From contig URVM01000013.1 of assembly GCA_900551325.1 (NCBI GenBank), forward strand, positions 1 to 64,000: 64,000 nucleotides of DNA, read 5' to 3'. Every line of letters starts with the position of its first letter. Positions within the stretch are counted from its first letter, which is position 1. Positions 37,508 to 46,291 of the stretch are shown piece by piece. Position numbers and translations under genes: made by a program. The DNA is from an uncultured Eubacteriales bacterium (GTDB lineage Bacteria; Bacillota; Clostridia; Lachnospirales; Cellulosilyticaceae). The notes beneath the pieces were generated by a model. That model was not told the origin of the DNA. It made no database searches and was given only the letters and a program-made list of their open reading frames with translations.

Positions 37508-38338
37508 ATGCAAACTATTCATTTTAATCATAACAAAAAGAATCCTCTAGTTATTCCTATACTTATAGCCAAGTCTAAAGGATTTTTTACAAAAAGAGGT
37601 CTAGAAGTAAAGTTAGACTTAGCCGAGGACTTTACCTTTGATGGAAATAAACCCTTTTTAGACGGAAGTTCAGATGCTATGATAGGGGATCTAACTTTTT
37701 TCTTTTATATGCTAGAACAAGGAAAAGAAGCAGTTCTTACTTCTAATTTGACACGTACCATCCATTTAGTAGGAAGAAAGGGACTTGAGCCACCTTATAA
37801 AGGGATTAAAGTAGGGGTTAATCGTAAAGGATTATTTAGATTGTATCTAGAAAATGATTTAAAAGATATTGTACCAGATGCCGAAATTGTGTGGATTAAT
37901 AACTCCTATGAAAGAATGCAAGCTTTAGAAAGGGGAGAAATAGATGCCCTTGTAGCTATAGAACCTTTTGTAACAGATTTAACGAATAAAGGGCATAAAG
38001 TCATATGGAGTACGAAAGATAGTGATAAAAATTTAGTTATGTGGGCCTTTGATAAAACATTTTATGAAAATCATACAGAGAGTGTAAAGGCCTTTCATGA
38101 GGCATTAGAAGAAGCACAAAATCTTTTTAACCATTTAAGTGGAGAAGAGAAGATCCAGTTATGCCAAGAACTAGGTTATCCAGAGGGCTTTGCAGCACGT
38201 ATGGTTAATTTTCAATTTGAAAAGCAAGGGGCTATACGATTAGAAGACTTTAACCTCTGTATGGAATGGATGCATAGAGAAGGTGAAATCTCTAAACTTT
38301 ATGAGGGAAATCAGCTTATTAAGAAAGTTATTGATTAG
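37508..38338 (+). CDS. NMT1/ThiY-like substrate-binding-fold protein without signal peptide
   Basis: The 276-aa protein has the type 2 periplasmic-binding fold typical of NMT1/SsuA/ThiY proteins: IAKSKGFFTKRGLEV near the N-terminus, then ALERGEIDALVAIEPFVTDL. It starts directly with MQTIHFNHNKKNP and has no signal peptide or lipobox, so it should be cytoplasmic. That makes it an unlikely transport component and a possible enzyme or sensor. THI5-type and MqnA/MqnD enzymes also use this fold, and MqnA/D would relate to the adjacent MenA-like gene, but I see no MqnA/D motifs. A GGAAAGGAAGG site precedes the ATG. It follows the UbiA gene by 85 nt. Confidence 0.75.
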   Translation: MQTIHFNHNKKNPLVIPILIAKSKGFFTKRGLEVKLDLAEDFTFDGNKPFLDGSSDAMIGDLTFFFYMLEQGKEAVLTSNLTRTIHLVGRKGLEPPYKGIKVGVNRKGLFRLYLENDLKDIVPDAEIVWINNSYERMQALERGEIDALVAIEPFVTDLTNKGHKVIWSTKDSDKNLVMWAFDKTFYENHTESVKAFHEALEEAQNLFNHLSGEEKIQLCQELGYPEGFAARMVNFQFEKQGAIRLEDFNLCMEWMHREGEISKLYEGNQLIKKVID

Positions 38339-38373
38339 AAAAGTTAATAATTAAATAGAAACAATCATATTTT

Positions 38374-38420
38374 AAAGAGCTATCTAAGTCAGTATTAAAC
38401 TGATTTAGGTGGCTTTTGTT
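38374..38420 (+). terminator. Terminator of the ABC/UbiA operon
   Basis: An imperfect stem (about 38374-38393 with 38399-38416, core TCAGT/ACTGA, G-U pairs allowed) ends in a T-rich tract. It is weaker than the other terminators in the window. Confidence 0.65.
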
Positions 38421-38500
38421 TGTTCTGTGATGGAGTTACAGTTGAAGTGATAAATTGAATATATACTTTAACTCATAAGTTTATTTTAAAGGAGAGTATT

Positions 38501-38713
38501 ATGGGAAAGCAAATAATTAAAAAGAAAGCTTATGTTGAGACTAAGTATTGTGTAGCTTGTGGAGCATGTCAAAAAACTTGCCCAATAGGTGCCATCTCTG
38601 TTTATAAAGGCATGTATGCTAAAGTTAATTTTGACAAATGTGTGGGCTGTTCTAAATGTGCAGTAGCATGTCCAGCGTCTATTATTGAGATAAAAGGGGA
38701 GGGGAATAAATAA
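38501..38713 (+). CDS. Small 2[4Fe-4S] ferredoxin
   Basis: The 70-aa protein has two four-cysteine clusters in ferredoxin spacing (CVACGACQKTCP and CVGCSKCAVACP). It is a soluble electron carrier. Its stop overlaps the ATG of the next gene (TAATG), so it is coupled to a membrane Fe-S protein and may deliver electrons to it. AGGAGAG precedes the ATG. Confidence 0.93.
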   Translation: MGKQIIKKKAYVETKYCVACGACQKTCPIGAISVYKGMYAKVNFDKCVGCSKCAVACPASIIEIKGEGNK

Positions 38714-39300
38714 TGAAAAAGAAACAGAAAAAATGGTATGACTACTTATGGATTGCCACTATTTTATATTTGACACTTGGGCTCTTTAATATATTATTTG
38801 CTTGGCTTGGATTAATTTGCTTTTTAGTGCCTCTTATTATAAGCTTTACTAAGAAAGATAAGGCTTATTGTAATGTGTATTGTGGGAGAGGACAATTACT
38901 AGAATTGATGGGGAGGAAATTATCTAGAAACAAGCCTATTCCTAAGTTTTTAAAAACAAAATGGTTTAGATATGGTTTTTTAATCTTTTTCTTAGCTATG
39001 TTTGTAAATATGTTATTGAGTACCTATTTAGTATTTAAGGGTACCAATGACTTAAAAGAAGTGATTACCCTTATGTGGACATTTAAACTACCATGGAACT
39101 GGGTGGAATTATCAAACGTAACACCTTGGGTTGCTCAATTTGCATTTGGGTTTTACAGTATGATGCTTACATCTACTATACTAGGTGTGATTACAATGTT
39201 GTTATATAAACCTAAATCATGGTGTGTATACTGTCCAATGGGGACGATGACTCAATGTGTTTGTATTGCAAAGGATAAGATAAGTAAAAACAGATTGTAA
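38713..39300 (+). CDS. 4Fe-4S-binding membrane protein (NapH/NosR/YccM-like)
   Basis: The 195-aa protein has four to five hydrophobic helices and two cysteine pairs characteristic of the NapH/NosR membrane family: CNVYCGRGQLLELMGRK after the second helix and CVYCPMGTMTQCVC near the end. These proteins pass electrons through the membrane between ferredoxins, quinones and outer redox partners. It is shorter than NapH and lacks its own ferredoxin domain, which may be supplied by the overlapping upstream gene. No terminal reductase is adjacent. Confidence 0.85.
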   Translation: MKKKQKKWYDYLWIATILYLTLGLFNILFAWLGLICFLVPLIISFTKKDKAYCNVYCGRGQLLELMGRKLSRNKPIPKFLKTKWFRYGFLIFFLAMFVNMLLSTYLVFKGTNDLKEVITLMWTFKLPWNWVELSNVTPWVAQFAFGFYSMMLTSTILGVITMLLYKPKSWCVYCPMGTMTQCVCIAKDKISKNRL

Positions 39301-39402
39301 AAGAGAGGGGGAGGTAGTAGACACTAGAAAATAAGAACAAGTCATATGGAGTATATAGCTAGCATATGAAACTTGTTATACAGTTTACTACTAAAATGAA
39401 AT

Positions 39403-39888
39403 ATGAGAAGAAGAGATAGAGAAGTTACAAATAAAGAGGAATTATTAAACATTATAAGAAAGTGTCAAGTATGTAGAATTGCCCTTAATAATGAGGGCTT
39501 TCCTTATATTGTACCTTTAAACTTTGGGCTCATAGTGGAAGGGGAAGAGATACAGCTTTATTTCCATGGGGCAAAAGAAGGAACAAAGATGGAACTTATT
39601 AAGAAGGATCCTCGTGCTAGTTTTGAAATGGATTGTGAACACCGTTTAATAGAGGGTGATTTTGGGTGTCAGTATACTATGGAGTTTGAAAGTGTAATGG
39701 GTACAGGAAAAATTGAGATAGTAGAGGGAGAAGAAAAGATTGATGCCCTCCACTATCTTATGAAACAGTATACAGATAAATCATTTACTTTCGATAAAAG
39801 ACATGCAAATGCAGTAGAAATCTTTAAACTTCGAGTAGAAAACATAACAGGCAAGGTACTCAAAACAAAAACTACTTCACAAGCTTAA
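39403..39888 (+). CDS. Pyridoxamine 5'-phosphate oxidase-family flavin-binding protein (NimA-like)
   Basis: The 161-aa split-barrel protein begins with MRRRDREVTNKEELLNIIRK, the usual start of NimA-like flavin/heme-binding proteins of Clostridia, and continues with ALNNEGFPYIVPLNFG and YFHGAKEGTKMELIKKDP. Proposed roles of relatives include nitroimidazole reduction and general FMN-dependent reduction. The upstream ribosome site is weak, but the family start supports this ATG. Its 3' end overlaps the convergent exonuclease gene by 17 nt. Confidence 0.88.
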   Translation: MRRRDREVTNKEELLNIIRKCQVCRIALNNEGFPYIVPLNFGLIVEGEEIQLYFHGAKEGTKMELIKKDPRASFEMDCEHRLIEGDFGCQYTMEFESVMGTGKIEIVEGEEKIDALHYLMKQYTDKSFTFDKRHANAVEIFKLRVENITGKVLKTKTTSQA

Positions 39889-40801
39889 GAAAGGTGTCCT
39901 CATCAATAAAAGTAATGGATTGCCCACGACCTATAAGCTCTACCGCACGTCTAAGTTTAGTACTCATTTGACTAGGGTGAAGGCTAAGTGGGTCTTTCAT
40001 GCCTGTTACTACAATACTTGTCTTACGTGTAACAGAAGGACTATAGTCACCGCCACATTTTTCTACAAGGCAGATGGCTTCACTTCGAGACATAGAAGAA
40101 AGAGGACCGGTAAAAGCAACTACTCTATCCCGAAAGAAGTCAGTTTTGCAGCTATAGTGAGGCGTAGAAGGTGTGAGCAGACAGTGTGATTTACGCTTGG
40201 AAGTGATGCCGCCACCATTACTGCCACTAGAGCGATAGCCTCCAGGAAAGAGCTTACCTACTTTTACACCAACTTGCTCCGTAAGGGTTTCAATCTTATC
40301 TATCTCTAGCTCTTTGGCAATTTCTAATAAGATATTGGCACATGCAGCAGCATCTGCACCTGCATGATGGTGATTGAAGGTATAACCTAAGTGCTTATTC
40401 ACTGTATTTAATTTGGCATTCTCTAAGTAAGAATAAAAGTGCCTTGATAGGACCATAGTACAACAATAATCAAGAGTAGGATAAGGAATTCGGTAAAGGT
40501 CAAGTGTATTACGTAGTACACTCATATCGAAGGCAGCATTATGAGCCACAACTAATTTACCTTCTAAAAGAGGGGCAATCTCTTCTTCCCACAGCACATC
40601 AAATTCAGGTGCATCTACTACATCACCTTCACGAATGCCGTGAATCCAAATATTCATAGGGCTAAAACGAAGTTCATGAGGGCGAATAAGCCAGTATTTT
40701 TCTAATACAATTTCATTATTTTCAACAAGGCATAACCCAAGGGAACAAGGGCTATGTCTTTTTTCATTAGCCGTTTCAAAGTCTAGTGCAACAAAATCCA
40801 T
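39872..40801 (-). CDS. DnaQ-type 3'-5' exonuclease with C-terminal BRCT domain
   Basis: The 309-aa protein has an N-terminal DEDDh exonuclease domain (LDFETAN near residue 6, HNAAFD, and HHAGADAAACA containing the final H and D). A linker rich in Gly and Ser and a BRCT domain (about 215-305, FRDRVVAFTGPLSSMSRSEA) like that of DNA ligase follow. The fusion occurs in Firmicutes and suggests a repair or replication-associated nuclease. It stands alone, convergent with the NimA-like gene. Confidence 0.92.
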   Translation of the reverse strand: MDFVALDFETANEKRHSPCSLGLCLVENNEIVLEKYWLIRPHELRFSPMNIWIHGIREGDVVDAPEFDVLWEEEIAPLLEGKLVVAHNAAFDMSVLRNTLDLYRIPYPTLDYCCTMVLSRHFYSYLENAKLNTVNKHLGYTFNHHHAGADAAACANILLEIAKELEIDKIETLTEQVGVKVGKLFPGGYRSSGSNGGGITSKRKSHCLLTPSTPHYSCKTDFFRDRVVAFTGPLSSMSRSEAICLVEKCGGDYSPSVTRKTSIVVTGMKDPLSLHPSQMSTKLRRAVELIGRGQSITFIDEDTFLKLVK

Positions 40802-40926
40802 TATGAAACTCCTTTTCTTATAAATATGGATTTAGTTAGTATAGCATAAATTTAATATGTATTGATATGCTTTATTAAGGCATACTAAAAAGTATATTTT
40901 AGATTGAACACAAGGAGTGAGGACTA

Positions 40927-41784
40927 ATGAAGAAATCTCTAATCATTACTTTCCTGGGTATAGTATGCCTTATAAATACGACTCAGTATATATCAGTAGA
41001 AGCAGCCCAGAGTAATCAGATAAAAAATGAATGTCATTGTGAAGTTGTTAAAGAAGAAACAGATAAACTCATTAGAATCCAGTATAAAGATTTAAATGAA
41101 GCAATTAAAGATAATAAGGGAACGGCTTTACTTCAAGTAGAAGGTAATACCCCAACAGTCATTATAAATAATAACAAAAAAGCATCTGCTAAAATTAATA
41201 GTTTCTATAAAACTAAGTTAAAAGACTTTCAACAAGATATTCGTGACTATACACAAATGGCAAGGAAAGACTATGATAGAAGAAATGAAGAACTGAAGAA
41301 GTCATGGCATGCCTATAGCCTGGGGACTCAGTATACTACAAGTAGAATAGATAACTGTATCATAAGTGTTATACAAAATGATTATGAGTATACAGGTGGT
41401 GCCCACCCAAATGCTACACGTTTTGCACAAACTTTCAGCACGGTAACAGGAACGAGGCTTACACTAAAAGACATTGCAACAGATGTAGAAGAAGCTATCA
41501 AAGGTATCAATGATTATATCTTGCAAGAAACAAAGAAGGAAGCTTATAAAGGTTACTTCTTTGAAGACTACGAAAAACACATTAAAGATATTCTAACAGA
41601 AGACACTTGGTACTTCTCTGATGAAGGGTTAGTGATTATTAGTAATGAATATATTATTTCACCTCATTCTACAGGTATTTTAGAATTTACAATTCCTTAT
41701 AGTGAACTAAGTTTTATAAAGCCTGAATATTTAATGCCAAGTAATAAATGTGTAGAGACTATTGAAGATTATATAGAAGAGTAA
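40927..41784 (+). CDS. Secreted DUF4163/DUF3298 (RsiV-like) protein
   Basis: The 285-aa protein has an N-terminal signal sequence (about residues 1-27), a DUF4163-like region (NSFYKTKLKDF through QNDYEYTGGAHPN) and a DUF3298 region (YFSDEGLVIISNEYIISPHS...FTIPYSEL). The same pair of domains forms the extracellular part of anti-sigma factor RsiV and of the PdaC deacetylase N-terminus, where it binds lysozyme or wall ligands. Here it is free, with no transmembrane anchor or sigma factor gene nearby. GGAGTGAGG lies before the ATG. Confidence 0.83.
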   Translation: MKKSLIITFLGIVCLINTTQYISVEAAQSNQIKNECHCEVVKEETDKLIRIQYKDLNEAIKDNKGTALLQVEGNTPTVIINNNKKASAKINSFYKTKLKDFQQDIRDYTQMARKDYDRRNEELKKSWHAYSLGTQYTTSRIDNCIISVIQNDYEYTGGAHPNATRFAQTFSTVTGTRLTLKDIATDVEEAIKGINDYILQETKKEAYKGYFFEDYEKHIKDILTEDTWYFSDEGLVIISNEYIISPHSTGILEFTIPYSELSFIKPEYLMPSNKCVETIEDYIEE

Positions 41785-41884
41785 AATTCCCAGAAACAAG
41801 CGGTAAGATGAGCAATGATTTCAAGCCTGTAGGAGAAGCTTTTGAAATTGATTTAACCCTTTTAACAAATAAATAGTCTAGGAA

Positions 41885-41940
41885 ATAAGTAAAAGCACTA
41901 TTGTAATAAAAAATTACATAGTGCTTTTACTTATGTTTAT
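41885..41940. terminator. Bidirectional terminator before the acetate transporter gene
   Basis: A 22-bp stem (41885-41907 with 41913-41934, one bulge) has a short A-rich loop and lies between convergent genes. Confidence 0.9.
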
Positions 41941-42028
41941 AAAATGTGGATTTGTGATTAAAATTGTGTACAATTAAGGTAAATTTATAATTTTAGACTA
42001 AGTTATATACAGATTAAAGTTTAAAATA

Positions 42029-42637
42029 TTATTTCTTGAAAATCCCGAAAGGTTTGCCTACTGGTAAAAATACACGACCGAAGTGTGTATTAAGTACAGC
42101 AGCGCCACAACCATAGAAAGATACTAATGCAATACCAAGTTCAGCAAAAGCTGCTAATTGATGCATAGGGTGTTCCATAATGCCTAGTGATGAGCAAGCT
42201 AAACCTAGGAATAGGAAGTCAATAAGTACAAAGATAGTAAATAATACTTTGTGTGTTTCCATAGCACCAATTGTCATAAATATAGTGAAGATAAGGTAGC
42301 CTAAAAAAGCAAAACCTAATTGTTTAGTATCTGCACTAGCTGCTAGTGTTTCACCAAATACACCATTTTGTACTAACCATGTTAAGCCCATTGCATACCA
42401 GAAGAAAGCATAGGCACCAAAAGCTGTTGCACCGAAAGTATTATTGTGTTTGAAGTCATTGATGGAAGCCATAAGTTGGGCAGATGCACCAAGGAAGATA
42501 GCCCATGGTAAAACGAGAGAAACACCAGATGTAATTCCTAACTTTTGTGATGATGCTACTAATGTAACAATTGCAAGGCCGAAAAGCCCTAGTGCAGAAG
42601 GATCTGCTACGACTACTTTAACTTTAGTTTCGTTCAT
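42029..42637 (-). CDS. Acetate/succinate transporter, GPR1/FUN34/YaaH (SatP) family
   Basis: The 202-aa protein has six membrane helices and begins with a DPSALGLFGLA motif, the variant of the family's NPAPLGL signature. Further family segments are HNNTFGATAFGAYAFFW and GAMETHKVLFTIFVLID. Such channels or symporters carry acetate and related short-chain acids, products expected of a fermenting anaerobe. AGGAG precedes the ATG. The 296 nt upstream to the next gene are AT-rich and show no clear feature. Confidence 0.93.
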   Translation of the reverse strand: MNETKVKVVVADPSALGLFGLAIVTLVASSQKLGITSGVSLVLPWAIFLGASAQLMASINDFKHNNTFGATAFGAYAFFWYAMGLTWLVQNGVFGETLAASADTKQLGFAFLGYLIFTIFMTIGAMETHKVLFTIFVLIDFLFLGLACSSLGIMEHPMHQLAAFAELGIALVSFYGCGAAVLNTHFGRVFLPVGKPFGIFKK

Positions 42638-42933
42638 ATGAGTCTCCTAATAAGTAATAATATAATATTGTATAGTTATTCAACATTAGTTAAAATATCA
42701 AAATTTTGATGTATTGTCAATTGAAAATTTAAAATATTACCCCATTAATAAAGGTAACTCTAAAATATATTATACGTAATTGTGTTTGTGAATTAGTATA
42801 GCATGAAGGATAAACTAAAAAATAGGCTATAAATCAAAAAAACATAAAAAAAACATAAGTAGAATAAAAGTCCTATATATGTGTTGATTACAATAAGTAT
42901 ATAGAAAAACACATAGACAAAGGAGTAATAAAA

Positions 42934-43449
42934 ATGAAAGTAAAAAAAATATTTACAGGACTTTTAGTAGGAACATTAGCATTAGTAGGACAGGTAACAG
43001 TATTTGCAGGCACAGGACAAGAAAATAGTTCTAATGGGAAATCAATAGGAGGAGTAATAGAATTAACAAAGACAATAGAAGCAACTGATGGACAAGCAAT
43101 AGATTTAATAGAGGGAGAAGCAGCCATGTTAGTGGCAACTGTAGAGGCAATTAATATTGAAGATATGACACCAGAACAAGTGGCACAAATGGAAAAAGAA
43201 CAAAAAGAACTGGAAAGTCGTATTGAAGAGGTATGCAAAAAAGTAGGTTATGATTTTACAGCAATGATGGAGCATTTTAAAACAGGTATGCTTACAGATA
43301 AAGAAGAAGAGATATTAGTTGAAGCGGGGATTATAATGGCTGCTACAGTGGTAGAGGCTACTGAAACGGTACAAGTAGAAGAAATTCAAAATGAATTAAT
43401 GAGTCAAGAAATTCAATTTACAGAATCTGTATCTACACAAAGTAAATAG
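42934..43449 (+). CDS. Hypothetical secreted protein linked to a two-component system
   Basis: The 171-aa protein has a clear signal peptide (MKVKKIFTGLLVGTLALVGQ, cleavage near VFAG) and a mature part that is acidic, Glu/Thr-rich and helical, without recognised domain or cysteines in standard metal motifs. It lies just upstream of a response regulator and sensor kinase with a hairpin between, so it may be the sensed or regulated exported component. AAGGAGT precedes the ATG. Function unknown. Confidence 0.75.
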   Translation: MKVKKIFTGLLVGTLALVGQVTVFAGTGQENSSNGKSIGGVIELTKTIEATDGQAIDLIEGEAAMLVATVEAINIEDMTPEQVAQMEKEQKELESRIEEVCKKVGYDFTAMMEHFKTGMLTDKEEEILVEAGIIMAATVVEATETVQVEEIQNELMSQEIQFTESVSTQSK

Positions 43450-43469
43450 ATATAAGTTTAAAATGAAAT

Positions 43470-43505
43470 GCTTCAAGTCTTTAAAAAGGCTTGAGGTATT
43501 TTTAT
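43470..43505 (+). terminator. Hairpin between the secreted protein and response regulator genes
   Basis: Stem 43471-43481 with 43487-43497 (G-U pair included) is followed by TATTTTTATT. It could be a partial terminator that lowers expression of the downstream regulator genes relative to the secreted protein. Confidence 0.7.
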
Positions 43506-43559
43506 TATGAAGAAGATACAAAATACCAATAAAAACAAATAAATGGTGGAGGAAAGAGG

Positions 43560-44231
43560 ATGAAAAAAGTATTGGTAGTAGAAGATGAAGCATCTATAAG
43601 AAAAATCATTAAAGACTATTTAGAAAATGTAGGCTTTATAGTTATAGAAGCTCAAAATGGTAAAGAGGCTTTAGAAATTATTGAAAGAGAAAACTTTAAT
43701 TTAGCTATTTTAGATGTAATGCTACCTTATATAGATGGATGGACTTTATGTAGGCATATTAAGCAAAAGGGAAAGATTCCTGTTATATTCCTAACTGCTC
43801 GTACAGAAGAGTATGATGAAGTAATGGGCTTTGAAATTGGAGCAGATGATTATATTAAGAAACCTTTTAGCCCTAATGTTTTATTAATGAGGGTAAATAG
43901 ACTTTTAGATAGGCAAGGAGAAGTGATTGCTAATGAAAAAAATATTATAAAAAATGTTATAGAGATTGATCCAGAAGCTATGAAGGTAAAAGTGGAGGGA
44001 GAAGAGATTAGTCTAACAAAGAAGGAATTTCAAATTTTATTATACCTAGTAGAAAACGAAGGACGTGTATTATCTAGAGAAAATATATTAAACCAAGTCT
44101 GGGGCTATGATTATATAGGAGATGAAAGGGTAGTCGATAATCATATTAAGAAAATAAGAAAGGCATTAGGGGAATATACCTATGTTATTCGGACAGTATT
44201 TGGAGCTGGATATATTTTTGAGGTAGAGTAA
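43560..44231 (+). CDS. Response regulator, OmpR/PhoB family
   Basis: The 223-aa regulator has an N-terminal receiver domain (acidic pocket near E8-D9, phospho-acceptor D52 in AILDVMLP, K near IKKPFSP) and a C-terminal winged-helix DNA-binding domain with RVVDNHIKKIRKALG and the final FGAGYIFE. It is coupled to the kinase by a TAATG overlap at 44229-44233. GGAGG precedes the ATG. Confidence 0.95.
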   Translation: MKKVLVVEDEASIRKIIKDYLENVGFIVIEAQNGKEALEIIERENFNLAILDVMLPYIDGWTLCRHIKQKGKIPVIFLTARTEEYDEVMGFEIGADDYIKKPFSPNVLLMRVNRLLDRQGEVIANEKNIIKNVIEIDPEAMKVKVEGEEISLTKKEFQILLYLVENEGRVLSRENILNQVWGYDYIGDERVVDNHIKKIRKALGEYTYVIRTVFGAGYIFEVE

Positions 44232-46108
44232 TGAAAAAACAAAAAATAGGGACAAAGGTATTTAAAATAATTAGTTTTATATTAATTATTCTATTAAGCG
44301 GTCAATTAATTTTTCAAACACTTTTTCTAGAGAAATTATATATTTATAGTAAAAAATCTAGTATTGCAAAGGAAATGAGTGAACTTAGTCGACAAATTAT
44401 AGATTTACCTATAGAAAAGATAAATAGAGAACTAAGACGCTTCTCTCAAAGGAGTGGAGTAACAACAGGAATATTTAATGTAGCAGGGATACCACTATAT
44501 GGGCTAGACAGTCAAAATGGTTTAATAGAAGTAGAAACAAATGAAGGTAAGATTTATACCATAAATATTTCTCAGTTTCTAGAAAATGAAAATTTTATAA
44601 ATAGATTAAAACAAGGGGAAAGAGTACGTTTTAAAACATTTTCTATAGTGAATGAGAAAGACATTATTTATCCTACTACAATTCAAATAGGGGGAGAAAG
44701 CTTTGAAGCTATATCTGCAATAAGCACTACTATAGAGGCTAAAAGTATAGATGTAAAAAGTATAGAAGGAAAGCAAGAAAGAAGTCGGGTAATTCCTGCT
44801 GAACCTATCACTACATCATATATTAGATTAGATGAAGAAAGGCCTATGATTCAAGAAGTTGAGATATCTGGGAAAATTAAAGAAGTATATATTCCGGGAA
44901 AAGAAGTATTTGGAACAGGCTATAGAGAAAATAAAATGATAGAAGAAGTAAATAGTTTTTTATATGAAGCAGCACTATCGGGCAAAACTTTAGAGGTAGG
45001 TGTTCCTATTTTATATGAGAAGATTGATTCTTATGTAGGAATTAGAAATATTATAAGTGTTGTACCTATTATTTTAGAGGAACAAGTAAATTTCTTAGTT
45101 TCTATGACCTTTCTGGAACAAGTAGAAGAAGCCATAAATATTATGAACCAATATACATTTATCATTTATTTTATCGCCTTACTTGTAGCAGTAGGACTAG
45201 CCTATTGGTATGCTAAGAAGTTAACCAAACCTCTTCTCATGTTAAAAGATGTTACTACAGCCATTACACAGTTAGATTTTTCTAAACAATGTGAAGTAGA
45301 TAGTGAAGATGAGATTGGTGAATTAGCTTCAAATATTAATGAAATGTCTACCAAGCTTAAAGAAACCCTTTATAAATTGCAAGAGGATATGGCATTTAAA
45401 GAAAAACTTAGCGAACAGAGAAAACAATTTATAGTAGATGTGTCCCATGAATTAAAAACACCTTTGACTGTACTTAAAGCTACTTGTGAAGGTTATAGGG
45501 ACCAAATTTATACATGTCATAATGAAGAGCCTATTCACAATATGCTTATACAAATAGATAGAATGAGTGAGTTGGTACAAGAGTTATTAATGATAGTACG
45601 TATTGAACAAGAAGAGAATCTTAAAAAGGAAATATTTGATCTTTCCTCAAGTTTCTTAAAAGTTTACTCACAATATAAGACAGTAACTAATGAAAAGGGA
45701 ATAAAGACTAAACTAGATTTAGAAGAAAGTATTGTAATAGGAGATAGAAAAAAAATAGAAATGGTGCTAGGAAATTTATATAGTAATGCAGTTTTTTACA
45801 CCCCATTACAAGGGTACATTAATGTTGAGATAAAAAAAGTAGATAATAAATGGTGTTTTAGTATAGAAAACTATGGAGTAACTATAGAAAAAGAAGAGTT
45901 AGAGAAAGTATGGGAACCTTTTTACAGGGTAGAGAAATCTAGAAATAAGTATTTAGGTGGCTCAGGCCTAGGACTTTACATTGTAAAAAAAGTTTTAGAC
46001 AGTCATGGTGTCCAGTACGGTATAAAAGGAAGTAAAAATAGTGTAAAAGTATGGTTTATATTAGAAAATATAGCAACAGAAAATTCTAATTTAGATACTT
46101 TTATATAA
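44231..46108 (+). CDS. HAMP-domain sensor histidine kinase
   Basis: The 625-aa kinase has two membrane helices (about 10-32 and 308-328) flanking a large extracytoplasmic sensor (about 33-307), then HAMP (about 330-380), a HisKA domain with His406 in SHELKTPL, and HATPase_c (NLYSNAVFYTP as N box; GSGLGLYIVKK as G2). The G1 region is degenerate: ENYGVTIEKEELEKVWEPFYR lacks the usual DxGxG. This can lower ATP affinity but occurs in active kinases. It is the cognate partner of the overlapping OmpR-type regulator. Signal unknown. Confidence 0.93.
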   Translation: MKKQKIGTKVFKIISFILIILLSGQLIFQTLFLEKLYIYSKKSSIAKEMSELSRQIIDLPIEKINRELRRFSQRSGVTTGIFNVAGIPLYGLDSQNGLIEVETNEGKIYTINISQFLENENFINRLKQGERVRFKTFSIVNEKDIIYPTTIQIGGESFEAISAISTTIEAKSIDVKSIEGKQERSRVIPAEPITTSYIRLDEERPMIQEVEISGKIKEVYIPGKEVFGTGYRENKMIEEVNSFLYEAALSGKTLEVGVPILYEKIDSYVGIRNIISVVPIILEEQVNFLVSMTFLEQVEEAINIMNQYTFIIYFIALLVAVGLAYWYAKKLTKPLLMLKDVTTAITQLDFSKQCEVDSEDEIGELASNINEMSTKLKETLYKLQEDMAFKEKLSEQRKQFIVDVSHELKTPLTVLKATCEGYRDQIYTCHNEEPIHNMLIQIDRMSELVQELLMIVRIEQEENLKKEIFDLSSSFLKVYSQYKTVTNEKGIKTKLDLEESIVIGDRKKIEMVLGNLYSNAVFYTPLQGYINVEIKKVDNKWCFSIENYGVTIEKEELEKVWEPFYRVEKSRNKYLGGSGLGLYIVKKVLDSHGVQYGIKGSKNSVKVWFILENIATENSNLDTFI

Positions 46109-46190
46109 GCCTAAATGTTGGTGTATATATTGAATTATGGGCACTTTGACCCAGCTTATTTGTAGGGGTAAAAATAGATAAAATAATTCA

Positions 46191-46219
46191 TTGACAAATG
46201 ATATATGAAATGATATTAT
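46191..46219 (+). promoter_or_regulatory. Sigma-A promoter of the CarD-family gene
   Basis: TTGACA (46191-46196) and TATTAT (46214-46219) have a 17-nt spacer. The leader to the ATG at 46292 is about 65 nt. Confidence 0.75.
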
Positions 46220-46291
46220 TTTAGGTTAGCTTTTATGAGATAAGTATGGTATAATAACATTATTCAATATAATATCTATGGAGGTGGAATA

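Noticed and set aside
41786..41875. 30-codon open stretch after the RsiV-like gene (KFPETSGKMSNDF..., ends at TAG)
   Set aside because: It has no start or ribosome site of its own and is in another frame than the preceding gene. It could be a protein-tail remnant, but 30 residues are too few to identify.
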